The notes: generated by a model not told the origin, from the letters alone. Positions 16,218 to 24,415 are shown, counted from the stretch's first letter. The stretch: DNA of 35,195 nt from Bacteroidota bacterium (GCA_030706735.1 JAUZNZ010000041.1:1-35195), one strand, 5' to 3'. Program-made: numbers and translations.

Positions 16218-16385
16218 GAAAAAACGGTTTGATTTGCTATTCTCGTCCTGCGGGGTTAACGAGTTAAAGTTTCTAATTATTTTACCTTTAACCAAACATC
16301 GTTCCAAACACCTGTGGATAACTGCGAGGATTAACATTTTGTTAGATATAACAAGGAATTTTAACTTCACGGAAAATCCCGATAC

Positions 16386-16796
16386 ATGAAGAATTTCTTC
16401 TCCACCAACTACTCGCAAAACAGTTTCAACCTGGCCACGCTGCTCCTGCGCCTCACTTTCGGATTGGTCCTCCTGCTGAACCATGGACTCTTGAAACTGA
16501 AGCATTTTGGCCAGATGTCCGAGAACTTTTCCGACCCTCTCCACATCGGCCATACCGCCTCGCTGGGCCTGGTCGTCTTTGCCGAAGTATTGTGTGCCCT
16601 CCTGCTGGTGCTGGGCCTGTTCACGCGATTTGCCGCCCTGGTGCTGGTGATCAGCATGGCGGTCGCATTCTTCATCGTCCTCAAGGGTCAGGCCACGGAG
16701 GTTCATGAGCCGGCACTCCTTTACCTGACGGTCTTTTTCGCCCTTCTCCTCGTTGGCCCCGGCAGGATCAGTGTCGATGCGATGATGGGGAAATAA
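16386..16796 (+). CDS. DoxX family membrane protein
   Basis: A 136-residue protein with four hydrophobic helices. The DoxX signature is present: LLLRLTFGLVLLLNHGLLKL at the first helix, then FAEVLCALLLVLGLFTRFAAL and the last helices with LLYLTVFFALLLVGPGRIS (each quoted in part). The final GPGRISVD is typical of the family, whose bacterial members are poorly characterised and sometimes linked to thiol stress. Possible promoter boxes TTTG (16338-16341) and TAACTTCA (16362-16369) lie upstream with a 20-nt spacer. It is followed after 11 nt by the thioesterase gene, so the two are probably cotranscribed. Confidence 0.88.
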   Translation: MKNFFSTNYSQNSFNLATLLLRLTFGLVLLLNHGLLKLKHFGQMSENFSDPLHIGHTASLGLVVFAEVLCALLLVLGLFTRFAALVLVISMAVAFFIVLKGQATEVHEPALLYLTVFFALLLVGPGRISVDAMMGK

Positions 16797-16807
16797 TCCA
16801 AGCCAGC

Positions 16808-17245
16808 ATGTACAGCAGCGAAATGCAAGTCCGTGTCCGCTATGCAGAGACCGACCAGATGAATGTGGTATATCACGGGAACTATGCCCAGTATTTTGAA
16901 GTAGGCCGCGTCGAGTCGCTGCGTCAACTGGGGCTAAGCTATAAAGAGTTGGAAGCGACGGGCGTGATCATGCCCGTGATCGAATGGACCGCCAAATTCC
17001 TGCGTCCGGCCCATTACGATGACCTGCTTACCGTAAAGACCAGTTTGCGAGAGCTGCCTGCCGGCCATCGCATCGAATTCCACCAGGAGGTGTATAATGA
17101 AAGCGGCAGACTGCTGACCACGGGCAAGGTCGTCCTCTATTTTCTGCGGCGGGCGAATATGGAAAAGACGAATATGCCGGAGGAAATGAAGGAGCGACTG
17201 GCCCCCTATTTCATACCCGGTGGTGATCAGCCCTCCACTGTTTGA
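16808..17245 (+). CDS. Acyl-CoA thioesterase, hotdog fold (YbgC/4HBT family)
   Basis: A 145-residue cytosolic enzyme. The 4HBT active-site signature is near the N-terminus: RYAETDQMNVVYHGNYAQYF, with D16 the likely catalytic residue and H23 in the VYHxNY motif. EVGRVESLRQLGLSY and PVIEWTAKFLRPAHYDD follow, as in YbgC-like short-chain acyl-CoA thioesterases. The length is typical. In proteobacteria YbgC lies with the Tol-Pal genes; here it follows a DoxX gene, so no such link is shown. Its last 35 bp overlap the 3' end of the convergent DUF6526 gene. The acyl substrate is unknown. Confidence 0.9.
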   Translation: MYSSEMQVRVRYAETDQMNVVYHGNYAQYFEVGRVESLRQLGLSYKELEATGVIMPVIEWTAKFLRPAHYDDLLTVKTSLRELPAGHRIEFHQEVYNESGRLLTTGKVVLYFLRRANMEKTNMPEEMKERLAPYFIPGGDQPSTV

Positions 17246-17639
17246 TCGCGTTCTTGATCTCGTCATTGCTAAGGGCTTCATCGACGGCCCTCCTGGCGAG
17301 GCGGACGAACTCCTCGTCCCCGGCAAACCGCAACGCGATGATCTGCTGCATGGTAAGGGCCTTGTCGAGTGGTTTCCCCGCCAGGATAAAATGGCGAAGG
17401 TTCTCTTCGGCGCGGATGGCCCGGTCCTGGGCGCGCAAAGGAAAACTGCGCGTGTGGATGAAAAAGCTGCTCAGGATCAGAGAGACCAGTACCAGCAGCG
17501 ACGCGGAATAGAGACCATCCCGGTTTGCATGTACGAGGTTGACGATGGATCCGATCAAGAGAGCGATGATGGCGAGGCCGGTAATACCGTGATAATAAAA
17601 GTCGATTCGCCGGTGATGGCGGTAATCCTGGATTCTCAT
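17211..17639 (-). CDS. DUF6526 family membrane protein
   Basis: A 142-residue protein starting MRIQDYRHHRRIDFYYHG. Two hydrophobic helices follow (about 19-36 and 44-60), then a conserved soluble tail: FPLRAQDRAIRAEENLRHF, GKPLDKALTMQQIIALRFAGDEEF and a closing IKQWRADHHRV. This pattern matches the Bacteroidota family DUF6526, whose role I do not know. The gene reads toward the thioesterase gene and overlaps its last 35 bp. It lies 68 nt downstream of dacB on the same strand, separated by a small hairpin. Confidence 0.82.
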   Translation of the reverse strand: MRIQDYRHHRRIDFYYHGITGLAIIALLIGSIVNLVHANRDGLYSASLLVLVSLILSSFFIHTRSFPLRAQDRAIRAEENLRHFILAGKPLDKALTMQQIIALRFAGDEEFVRLARRAVDEALSNDEIKNAIKQWRADHHRV

Positions 17640-17680
17640 GTGTGTGTTGATTTGGGACGATCAAGATAAGTAAATTTGTC

Positions 17681-17697
17681 AATCCGGGCGGCGGATT
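17681..17697 (-). terminator. Weak hairpin downstream of dacB
   Basis: AATCCG, 5-nt loop, CGGATT: a 6-bp stem 10 nt after the dacB stop. On the minus strand it is followed by GACAAATTTAC, only a poor U-tract, so termination would be inefficient at best. Confidence 0.3.
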
Positions 17698-17707
17698 AAC
17701 AAATGGG

Positions 17708-19132
17708 TCATTTCAGCAGGTCCAACAGCGCGAATATTTTTCGTATGACGGGCGCGGTAGGCCCATCGTAATTATTCACGATGATCGCGAACACGTATTC
17801 ATGTCCGTCCGCGGAATGCTGGTAACCGGCATAGCTCCTTGCACCACCGATGGCGCCGCTCTTCATATGCATGCCATTGATCTCGGGCAGCGCGGAATAA
17901 AAAGCGTGGAACCATGGCCGCGACTTTGCATAGAGCAGCACTTTGACCAGGGCATCCGTCGTGACGCGATTCTGCGGGGAAAGGCCGCTGCCGTCCTGAA
18001 TATGGATCGACCCGCCGTCGATCCCGCGGGCGATCCAGAAATCCCTGACGACCTGCACGCCCTTTTCGGTGCCGACCGCTCCGGCCTTCTCCACGGCCAG
18101 GGTCTTGACCAGCGCTTCGCCATAGAGATTGATGCTCTTTTTCAGGAACCAATAGTTGATGCTGTCAAGACGGGGAGAAAGGCAGGTATCCAGGATCACG
18201 GACGGGTGGTTCATTTTCTGGTTTTCGAGTGAAATTCCCAGCGGGGTCATGACCTCTCCGGCATGTTGGATGACCCCCTCCTTCTGCAATCTCTCGCCGA
18301 AAAGAATGCCTGCATACCGGGGCGGCGCCGGGATCGAGCCCGAGATCACGAAGCCTTCCTTTTGCAGGGGAATCGTACCCCGGAGGAAGGCGAAACCCAT
18401 GTGAGGGGTCGAATAGATATAGGCATTATCTCCGCTCCCGGCGGGGCCGGTTTTGCATTCATTGATCCACTCCGTAAATTCAAGCTCCCCGGGCGGTTTC
18501 ACGAGGGTCACCGGATCCCCTATCGCTTTGCCGGCTTTAAGGTGGAGGTCAAACTGGTTCTCATGCCAGTTGAGTCCCCAGGCCCCGGCCCCATAATAAT
18601 TGCCGATATCTTCCAGGATCCATCCCCGCGGGACCGCTTGCGTACCACCCAGGCTGTCGTCGATGAGGATGTCGCCGGAGAACCTTTTTATACCGTTCCT
18701 GGCGAGTGCGCTTACCCAACGATCCAGAATGACCTCTTCCCGGGTCGAATCATACCTCCAGCTGCCCAGGGTCGGGTCGCCGCTCCCGATGATATAGAGA
18801 TTGCCCTGCAGCTGTCCATTTTCCAGCCTGCCGTCATAGCCCAGTCCGGTACGATAGCGATAATCCGGCCCCAACAGGTCGAGAGCGGCTACGCTGGTGA
18901 AAAGTTTCTGGCAGCTGGCCGGAGCCAGGCCTGCTTCGGCGTTCTCCCCAAATACTATTGCTCCCGTTGCGGCGTTAATCACCTGCAGGCTTACTATGGC
19001 GTGTCGTAAGGCGGTGTCGGCCGTCAAGCGCTCCGTTGCCGCGTGCAGCCGATCGGGCAGACCCTGGGAACGGGCCAATCCGGAGAGCAGGCAGAAGAGC
19101 GCCGATAAAAGCGGTGTCCGTTGGAACGTCAT
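17708..19132 (-). CDS. dacB: D-alanyl-D-alanine carboxypeptidase/endopeptidase, PBP4 type (peptidase S13)
   Basis: A 474-residue periplasmic penicillin-binding protein that trims or cleaves peptidoglycan peptides. The signal peptide ends GLARS before Gln23. All three penicilloyl-serine motifs are present: SxxK as S73-C-Q-K76 in PASCQKLFTS, SxN as S333-I-N335, and KTG-like K424-S-G426 in HMKSGAIGG. GSGDPTLG (116-123) and DGSGLSPQNRVT (380-391) are further S13 hallmarks. The length fits the family with its inserted domains. It is divergent from cinA; both start codons lie in an 11-bp inverted repeat (19130-19176), and the transcript may have almost no leader. Confidence 0.93.
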   Translation of the reverse strand: MTFQRTPLLSALFCLLSGLARSQGLPDRLHAATERLTADTALRHAIVSLQVINAATGAIVFGENAEAGLAPASCQKLFTSVAALDLLGPDYRYRTGLGYDGRLENGQLQGNLYIIGSGDPTLGSWRYDSTREEVILDRWVSALARNGIKRFSGDILIDDSLGGTQAVPRGWILEDIGNYYGAGAWGLNWHENQFDLHLKAGKAIGDPVTLVKPPGELEFTEWINECKTGPAGSGDNAYIYSTPHMGFAFLRGTIPLQKEGFVISGSIPAPPRYAGILFGERLQKEGVIQHAGEVMTPLGISLENQKMNHPSVILDTCLSPRLDSINYWFLKKSINLYGEALVKTLAVEKAGAVGTEKGVQVVRDFWIARGIDGGSIHIQDGSGLSPQNRVTTDALVKVLLYAKSRPWFHAFYSALPEINGMHMKSGAIGGARSYAGYQHSADGHEYVFAIIVNNYDGPTAPVIRKIFALLDLLK

Positions 19133-19176
19133 GAGGCAAAAATGGTTAAAAAAAACAACTTTAACTTTGCCTCATG
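19130..19176. promoter_or_regulatory. 11-bp inverted repeat containing the start codons of two divergent genes
   Basis: CATGAGGCAAA (19130-19140) and TTTGCCTCATG (19166-19176) are perfect reverse complements separated by 25 nt. The outer ends are the dacB start codon (minus strand) and the cinA start codon (plus strand). On the plus strand the arm forms part of TAACTTTG (19162-19169), an exact -7 consensus only 4 nt before the cinA ATG. On the minus strand CATTTTTG is a one-mismatch -7 box at the same distance from dacB. Confidence 0.6.
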
Positions 19177-20430
19177 GAAAAAATCATCGCCAGTATCATC
19201 ACTATCGGAGACGAATTGCTGATCGGGCAGGTCATAGACACCAATAGCGCCTGGATGTCACAGGAACTGAACAAGGCCGGGATCTGGGTACGCCGGCGGG
19301 TAGCGGTAGGCGATGAGGCGGAGTCCATTCGCGGCGCTCTTGATCAGGAATCCGCGGAGGCGTCCATCATCCTGATCACAGGCGGCCTGGGGCCGACGGC
19401 CGACGATATCACGAAACCATTGCTCTCAGCCTATTTCGGGGGCCGGATGGTCGTCGACGAAAAGGCGCTGGCCAATGTGAGGCATATCTTTGAAAGAGTG
19501 TTGCAACGCCCGATGATTGAACGGAACCTGCAGCAGGCGGAAGTGCCGGATGTCTGTACGGTCATTCAAAACAAGCGGGGCACGGCGCCGGGGATGTGGT
19601 TTGAAAAGGATGGAAGGATCTATGTCTCGATGCCGGGCGTCCCTCACGAAATGAAGGGGATGATGAACGACTACGTCCTTCCGGCCTTGAGGGAACGCTT
19701 CGACCTTCCGTTCATCGCGCACCGGACGATCCTGACGGCGGGCATCGGCGAGTCCTTTCTCGCGGAGCATATTGCGGCCTTTGAGTCGGCGCTGCCTCCT
19801 TCTATCAGGCTGGCCTACCTGCCGAATTACGGCATGGTTCGCCTGCGTTTAACGGCGCGCGGGGATGATCCGGCCGGGATCACGGAGGAACTGGAAGGCC
19901 GGTTCCATGCGTTGAAAGAACTTGTGGAAGAGTGGATGGTCGCGGACGAGGATCTGACCCTGCAGGAGGCCATCGGGAAGCTGCTGACTGAAAAAGGGCG
20001 AACGATGTCCACCGCGGAAAGCTGCACCGGCGGCAATATCGCGCATCTGATCACTTCCGTACCCGGTTCCAGCCGTTATTTCAAAGGCAGCGTGGTCAGC
20101 TATGACAATGCGGTAAAAGAGCGCTTACTTAAGGTGGATCCCGGGACCATTGGCCGTTCCGGCGCCGTGAGCGAAGAAGTGGTACGGCAAATGATCAATG
20201 GCGTGCTTCCCCTTATGGACACGGATCTCGCGTTGGCTGTCTCCGGCATCATGGGTCCCGACGGGGGGACGACGGAAAAACCGGTGGGTACGGTCTGGGT
20301 GGCGGCGGGGGACCGCAAGAAGGTCATTACCCAAAAGTTCCAGTTCCGTTTCGACCGGCAGCGGAACATCGAGCTGACCTCCACTTTTGCGCTGAACCTG
20401 TTGAGAAAATTTATTTTGTCGGAACATTAA
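19174..20430 (+). CDS. cinA: CinA family protein, nicotinamide-nucleotide amidase
   Basis: A 418-residue cytosolic protein with two domains. The N-terminal MoCF-like domain (COG1058, about 1-170) shows TIGDELLIGQVIDTNSAW, ITGGLGPTADDITK and GTAPGMWFE. The C-terminal PncC domain (about 255-415) shows TAESCTGGNIAHLIT, GSVVSYDNAVKERLL and AVSGIMGPDGGTTEKPVGTV. PncC deamidates nicotinamide mononucleotide back to nicotinic acid mononucleotide in NAD recycling; the COG1058 part can hydrolyse ADP-ribose in characterised homologues. The length is typical. The start follows a -7 box by 4 nt, suggesting a leaderless mRNA. It is followed by an E2 gene with its own promoter. Confidence 0.93.
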   Translation: MEKIIASIITIGDELLIGQVIDTNSAWMSQELNKAGIWVRRRVAVGDEAESIRGALDQESAEASIILITGGLGPTADDITKPLLSAYFGGRMVVDEKALANVRHIFERVLQRPMIERNLQQAEVPDVCTVIQNKRGTAPGMWFEKDGRIYVSMPGVPHEMKGMMNDYVLPALRERFDLPFIAHRTILTAGIGESFLAEHIAAFESALPPSIRLAYLPNYGMVRLRLTARGDDPAGITEELEGRFHALKELVEEWMVADEDLTLQEAIGKLLTEKGRTMSTAESCTGGNIAHLITSVPGSSRYFKGSVVSYDNAVKERLLKVDPGTIGRSGAVSEEVVRQMINGVLPLMDTDLALAVSGIMGPDGGTTEKPVGTVWVAAGDRKKVITQKFQFRFDRQRNIELTSTFALNLLRKFILSEH

Positions 20431-20443
20431 ATAATTACCTTTG
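20415..20443 (+). promoter_or_regulatory. Promoter candidate of the E2 acyltransferase gene
   Basis: TTTG (20415-20418), 17-nt spacer, TACCTTTG (20436-20443), the latter an exact TAnnTTTG match. The -33 box lies inside the last codons of cinA. The predicted start near 20450 gives a leader of about 32 nt. Confidence 0.58.
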
Positions 20444-20481
20444 GCCCTGTAAGCCGGAACTTCTAAATCTAATATACGTAT

Positions 20482-21867
20482 ATGTCTCTTGTTGACCTGG
20501 TCATGCCAAAAATGGGAGAAAGTATCATGGAGGCCACGATCCTGAAGTGGCTCAAGCAACCCGGCGACACGGTGAAGCAGGATGAGACGGTATTGGAGAT
20601 CGCGACGGATAAGGTGGATTCCGAAGTTCCCTCCGTCACGGAGGGGGTGATCGAAGAGCTCCTGTTTAAAGTGAACGATGTCGTGCCTATTGGTTCGGTG
20701 ATCGCACGCATCCGCACCAATGGCGTCGCCACCCAGCCTGCGGCGAACAATCCCCGGCCCCAGGCGATCCCGGTAACTCCCCCGGTGCAGGCCGCCGCTG
20801 CTTATTCGCAGCCCCAGCCTTCCGGCGCAAATCGCTTCTATTCGCCACTCGTTCTGAATATCGCGTCCAGCGAAGGCATTCCCCTAGGTGAATTGGAAAA
20901 TATTCCCGGGACAGGCCATGAAGGGAGGGTGACAAAAAGGGATATCCTGCAATATGTATCGGAACGGAAGCCGGGCTATCGTCCGCAAGCCTCTTCCCCG
21001 GCGCCCACCCCTGCGGCCCCGGTCAGGCAGAGTATGGCATCCGCAGGTACTCAGCCGGCTTTGACGCCTGCGCAGGCTCCCCGGCAGGAGACGGCAGCCC
21101 AATCGCCCGCATCCCAAACGACCGCTTCCTCCACGCCGCAGCCGGTCAGCTATAGCGGCAACGTGGAGATCGTCGAAATGGACCGCATGCGCCGCCTGAT
21201 TGCCGACCACATGGTCCGCAGCAAGCACACCAGTCCCCACGTGACCAGTTTCACAGAGGCCGACGTCACCCACCTGGTGAACTGGAGAGAGAAAGTAAAA
21301 AAGGACTTCGAGAAAAGAGAAAATACCAAGCTCACGTTCACGCCCTTATTCATCGAGGCGATCGTGCAGTGCATCAAGCAATACCCGCTGATCAACAGTT
21401 CGCTTGACGGGGATCGCATCCTGATCAAAAAGGACCTCCATATCGGTATGGCCACCGCCCTGCCGAGCGGAAATCTGATCGTTCCGGTGATCCGGTATGC
21501 CGATCAGCTGAACCTGGTCGGATTGGCGAAACAGGTCAACACCCTCGCCGAAAACGCCAGGCAAAATCGTCTGCGGCCTGAAGACACGCAGGGCGGGACC
21601 TTTACGATGACCAATGTCGGCACGTTCGGAAGTCTCATGGGAACCCCCATCATCAATCAGCCACAGGTCGCCATCCTGGCCATTGGCGCCATCAAGAAGC
21701 GGCCCGTCGTGATCGAGAGCGCCGAGGGGGATGCGATCGCCATCCGGCATATGATGTACCTTTCTCTCTCCTATGACCATCGCATCGTTGACGGCAGCCT
21801 GGGCGCCACCTTCCTGACGGCCGTGGCCAGGCACCTGGAAAATTTTCCGGCCGATAGGTCATTCTGA
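20482..21867 (+). CDS. 2-oxo acid dehydrogenase E2, dihydrolipoamide acyltransferase
   Basis: A 461-residue protein that forms the core of a 2-oxoacid dehydrogenase complex and transfers acyl groups from lipoyl arms to CoA. The domain order is a lipoyl domain at 1-78 with lipoyl-Lys44 in EIATDKVDSEVPS, an Ala/Pro linker, a peripheral-subunit-binding domain at about 119-160 (YSPLVLNIASSEGIPL, then GTGHEGRVTKRDI), a second long linker, and the catalytic domain from about 228. The active site is YDHRIVDG with H433 and D437. One lipoyl domain and the PSBD sequence look like branched-chain or general E2. No E1 or E3 gene is adjacent, so the complex must use subunits encoded elsewhere. Confidence 0.92.
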   Translation: MSLVDLVMPKMGESIMEATILKWLKQPGDTVKQDETVLEIATDKVDSEVPSVTEGVIEELLFKVNDVVPIGSVIARIRTNGVATQPAANNPRPQAIPVTPPVQAAAAYSQPQPSGANRFYSPLVLNIASSEGIPLGELENIPGTGHEGRVTKRDILQYVSERKPGYRPQASSPAPTPAAPVRQSMASAGTQPALTPAQAPRQETAAQSPASQTTASSTPQPVSYSGNVEIVEMDRMRRLIADHMVRSKHTSPHVTSFTEADVTHLVNWREKVKKDFEKRENTKLTFTPLFIEAIVQCIKQYPLINSSLDGDRILIKKDLHIGMATALPSGNLIVPVIRYADQLNLVGLAKQVNTLAENARQNRLRPEDTQGGTFTMTNVGTFGSLMGTPIINQPQVAILAIGAIKKRPVVIESAEGDAIAIRHMMYLSLSYDHRIVDGSLGATFLTAVARHLENFPADRSF

Positions 21868-21883
21868 CCGCCTGCAAACCCTC

Positions 21884-21899
21884 GCCGCGCGACTGCGGC
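21884..21899 (+). terminator. Weak terminator-like hairpin after the E2 gene
   Basis: GCCGC, 6-nt loop, GCGGC lies 17 nt past the stop codon. The following ACATACTTATTTCC is only moderately T-rich, so it is a weak candidate. Confidence 0.28.
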
Positions 21900-22004
21900 A
21901 CATACTTATTTCCTCAATTCTCCGTTAAAATAGGAACAGGGAGGCTTTTCGTTATGCCCGGATTTTCGTAAATTCATATATACCCCAACCTAAATAAGAT
22001 CCGC

Positions 22005-22724
22005 ATGAAGACATTATCCGACACCTGGTTCGCAGATGGATACATCGACTTCGAATTGAAGAAATACACCCTGCTTGCCTATTTGCAGGAGATCCACCAG
22101 CACTTCTCCCAGAACAAGCTCTATCCGCAGCTTGCCGACATGATCTTCCATTATAACAACCTTGCGGCCTTCCGTGAGAACAAGAAGTATTTGCAGGAGC
22201 AGTTCCCAAAGAGGCTGACCGGGGTGCAGATCGAAAAGCTGCAGGTTCTGTATGAACAACTTATCGAGGACGACGAACTGATGCAGGAGCTCGAGGATAT
22301 TATCAATTTTGCGACCGGTAAGATGAAAACGGCCATCAGCAGCGGCACAGAGATCTACGAATTCGTAGAAGAAAAGCTGACGATCTATCCCGTGGGCCTG
22401 GTACCGCTGGACAGCAATGAAGGATATTTTTTCCTGAGCGAAGGAAGTTTCGACAATACCCGTGTCTATCAATACCGGCTGAGCTTCTTCGAAAAACACG
22501 ATGAGAAATACCGAAGCATTCGCACCGAATATATCGACACGTGGCAGAAATCGCTCTCCAACAGTTACGAAAACATCAAAGCGGAATTGATCCGGATAAA
22601 GAGCGATCTTCCCAATCCGGCCGTCTTTTCCATCGAGACCGAATTGAAATACCCTGTCGAAGAGACCTTATTGCCGATCGCCAAGAGAACCCTTGTCCGT
22701 TATATCACTAACCAGGCGGCCTGA
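22005..22724 (+). CDS. Conserved Bacteroidota protein of unknown function
   Basis: A 239-residue soluble, mostly helical protein without signal peptide. The N-terminal half has a coiled-coil-like character (LKKYTLLAYLQEIHQHF, FRENKKYLQEQFPKRL). The middle carries LQELEDIINFATGKMKTA and a YEFVEEKLTIYPVGLVPLD segment, and the C-terminal part is helical with IRTEYIDTWQKSL. I do not recognise a named domain, though the composition is that of a conserved structural or adaptor protein. It has no obvious operon partner: its final 57 bp overlap the 3' end of the EamA gene on the opposite strand. The start at 22005 is the first ATG after the E2 gap. Confidence 0.75.
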   Translation: MKTLSDTWFADGYIDFELKKYTLLAYLQEIHQHFSQNKLYPQLADMIFHYNNLAAFRENKKYLQEQFPKRLTGVQIEKLQVLYEQLIEDDELMQELEDIINFATGKMKTAISSGTEIYEFVEEKLTIYPVGLVPLDSNEGYFFLSEGSFDNTRVYQYRLSFFEKHDEKYRSIRTEYIDTWQKSLSNSYENIKAELIRIKSDLPNPAVFSIETELKYPVEETLLPIAKRTLVRYITNQAA

Positions 22725-23579
22725 GCGGAGGCGCCACATCTGCAGGCCGATCGCAAGCAGGATCCAAAACAAACCGACGTAACTGGCGGTATTGAGATAC
22801 CGGTCTTCCCTGAAGACGAGGAATGCGAGAATGATCCCATAAACAGGTTCGAGGTTATAGCTCAGGTTCACCGTAAATGCCGAGATCTTACGCAGAGCGA
22901 TCATAGAGAGCGAAAAGGCGAGCACGGTACAAACCCAACTCAATACCAGCAGCCACAACCAGTCCTTAGCATCAGGCATCGACCTGCCGCCCGGGGAAAA
23001 GTGAAGATACAGCGGCATGAGGGCGCTGAGCCACAAAAATCCTCCGCTAAGCTCATACAAGGTCACCGTTTCCGGCGGGACAGACCGAAGCACCCGACGG
23101 TTGAGTACGGGGAAAAGACTGCCCAGCAGCGACGAGACCAATCCGATGAGGATCCCGGTCTTATAGTGCGGGTCAACGCGGAAAATAAGGTAGATCCCCG
23201 CGATCACCATTAATCCAAGTAACAATTCCACCCAATCTACGCGGTGATGAAAAATGAGGGGTTCCACCAGGGCGGTGAAAAAACCGATTGCCGAAAAGCA
23301 TATAAGTCCCACCGACACATTTGAATATTTGATGCTTCCGTAGAAAGCCACCCAATGCAGTGCGGCGATGCCGCCGATGCCGAAGATGCGCAGAACATCC
23401 CTGACGGCCAGCCGTATCCGTTGGCGACGCAGAAGCGCCAGCGCCCATAAGGTGAGGGAGGTGAGAAGAAGCCGGTACCATACCAGCCAGCCTTCGTTCA
23501 ACGTAATGAGCTTGCCAAGTATGCCGGTAAAGCCCGCCAGAAGAACGGCGATATGGAGTTTAATGAATGCTTGCTTCAA
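22668..23579 (-). CDS. DMT-superfamily permease (EamA family)
   Basis: A 303-residue inner-membrane transporter with ten predicted helices in two EamA repeats. The first repeat includes WLVWYRLLLTSLTLWALALL and IGGIAALHWVAFYGSIKYSNVSVGL (quoted in part as ALHWVAFYGSIKYSNVSVGL), a common EamA motif. The second includes LSWVCTVLAFSLSMIALRKISAF and NLEPVYGIILAFLVF, the matching helix-pair signature with conserved EP. It probably exports a metabolite, but the substrate cannot be inferred. It is last in the operon after the mannosyltransferase (5 nt gap). Its C-terminal 19 codons overlap the neighbouring convergent gene. Confidence 0.88.
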   Translation of the reverse strand: MKQAFIKLHIAVLLAGFTGILGKLITLNEGWLVWYRLLLTSLTLWALALLRRQRIRLAVRDVLRIFGIGGIAALHWVAFYGSIKYSNVSVGLICFSAIGFFTALVEPLIFHHRVDWVELLLGLMVIAGIYLIFRVDPHYKTGILIGLVSSLLGSLFPVLNRRVLRSVPPETVTLYELSGGFLWLSALMPLYLHFSPGGRSMPDAKDWLWLLVLSWVCTVLAFSLSMIALRKISAFTVNLSYNLEPVYGIILAFLVFREDRYLNTASYVGLFWILLAIGLQMWRLRSGRLVSDITDKGSLGDRQ

Positions 23580-23584
23580 CTTAT

Positions 23585-24379
23585 TTATTTGCTTTCCGCA
23601 ATGGCTTCGTTGGAGAAGGAATGCAGGGGCATGACGTCATTTTTCTTTACCCGGTTGCGGTAGTTCTTGAAAAGGCTATGCCAGCGAAGATTGAGCACGC
23701 CGAGAATGCCCTCTTTGACGATCCCCTTGTTCATTTTAGACATGCCGTGTTTGCGGTCTTCGAAGATGATCGGAACCTCTTTGATGACAAAGCCCAGTTT
23801 CCAGGAGGCAAATTTCATCTCGATCTGGAAGGCATAGCCGACGAAACGGATCTCGTCGAGGTTGATGGTTTCCAGAACCTCCTTACGATAGCAGACAAAT
23901 CCCGCTGTGGGGTCCTGTACCGGCATCCAGGTGATCAGGCGGGTATAGATCGAGCCGCCGCGGGACAAGAGGATGCGATTGCGCGGCCAGTTCACATTGC
24001 CTCCGCCCTTGACATAACGGCTGCCGACGGCAACGTCCGCGCCTCCGTATTTGCAGGCATCATACAACCGTTGCAGGTCCTTGGGATTATGCGAAAAATC
24101 AGCATCCATCTCGAAGATGAACTGGTAATCTTTACGGACCGCCCATTTGAAACCGTGGATATATGCCGTCCCCAGACCAAGTTTACCTTTGCGTTCCTCC
24201 AGGAAGAGGCATGAAGGATATTTTGCCTGCAGTTCCCGGACAATTTGAGCGGTGCCGTCGGGAGAACTATCATCGATAACCAATACGTGAAAATTCTGGC
24301 CCAGTTGAAAAATGGCTTCCAAAATAATGGTAATATTCTCGTTCTCGTTGTAAGTAGGTATGATAACGATCTTTTCCAA
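23585..24379 (-). CDS. Polyprenol-phosphate mannosyltransferase (Dpm1-like GT2)
   Basis: A 264-residue glycosyltransferase that probably moves mannose (or another hexose) from GDP to polyprenyl phosphate. The start is a TTG at 24377-24379 (MEKIVIIPTYNENENI by family alignment); no in-frame ATG lies between it and the upstream stop. Motifs: PTYNENENI, VIDDSSPDGTA, FEMDADFSHNPKDL (the metal-binding DAD), GSRYVKGGG and VQDPTAGFVCYRKEVL. KHGMSKMNKGIV matches the Dpm1 acceptor loop. The protein has no C-terminal transmembrane domain, as in type II/III Dpm1 proteins. Overall it fits the polyprenol monophosphomannose synthase family. It sits in a four-gene operon with Mpl and an exonuclease. Confidence 0.9.
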   Translation of the reverse strand: MEKIVIIPTYNENENITIILEAIFQLGQNFHVLVIDDSSPDGTAQIVRELQAKYPSCLFLEERKGKLGLGTAYIHGFKWAVRKDYQFIFEMDADFSHNPKDLQRLYDACKYGGADVAVGSRYVKGGGNVNWPRNRILLSRGGSIYTRLITWMPVQDPTAGFVCYRKEVLETINLDEIRFVGYAFQIEMKFASWKLGFVIKEVPIIFEDRKHGMSKMNKGIVKEGILGVLNLRWHSLFKNYRNRVKKNDVMPLHSFSNEAIAESK

Positions 24380-24415
24380 CTGCCTTTTTATGTATATGTA
24401 AAAGTACTGATTTTT

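Noticed and set aside
16313-16321. Perfect DnaA box (TGTGGATAA) in the AT-rich spacer between the TPR and DoxX genes, near a TTGTTA-GATA-TAACAA palindrome
   Set aside because: A single 9-mer of this kind is expected by chance about once per 130 kb on both strands, and no cluster of boxes or origin-linked gene (dnaA, dnaN) is present. Not enough for an origin.
13185-16706. Longer version of the TPR gene starting at 16706
   Set aside because: The extra 163 codons lie antisense to the DoxX gene and are charged and repetitive, unlike an export signal. The GTG at 16217 gives a clean signal peptide.
18263-19009. Long open frame antisense to dacB, 248 codons
   Set aside because: It is a shadow of a clear PBP4 gene in a GC-rich codon pattern and has no family resemblance. 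Similar shadows at 17220-17669 and 28672-29247 were dismissed for the same reason.
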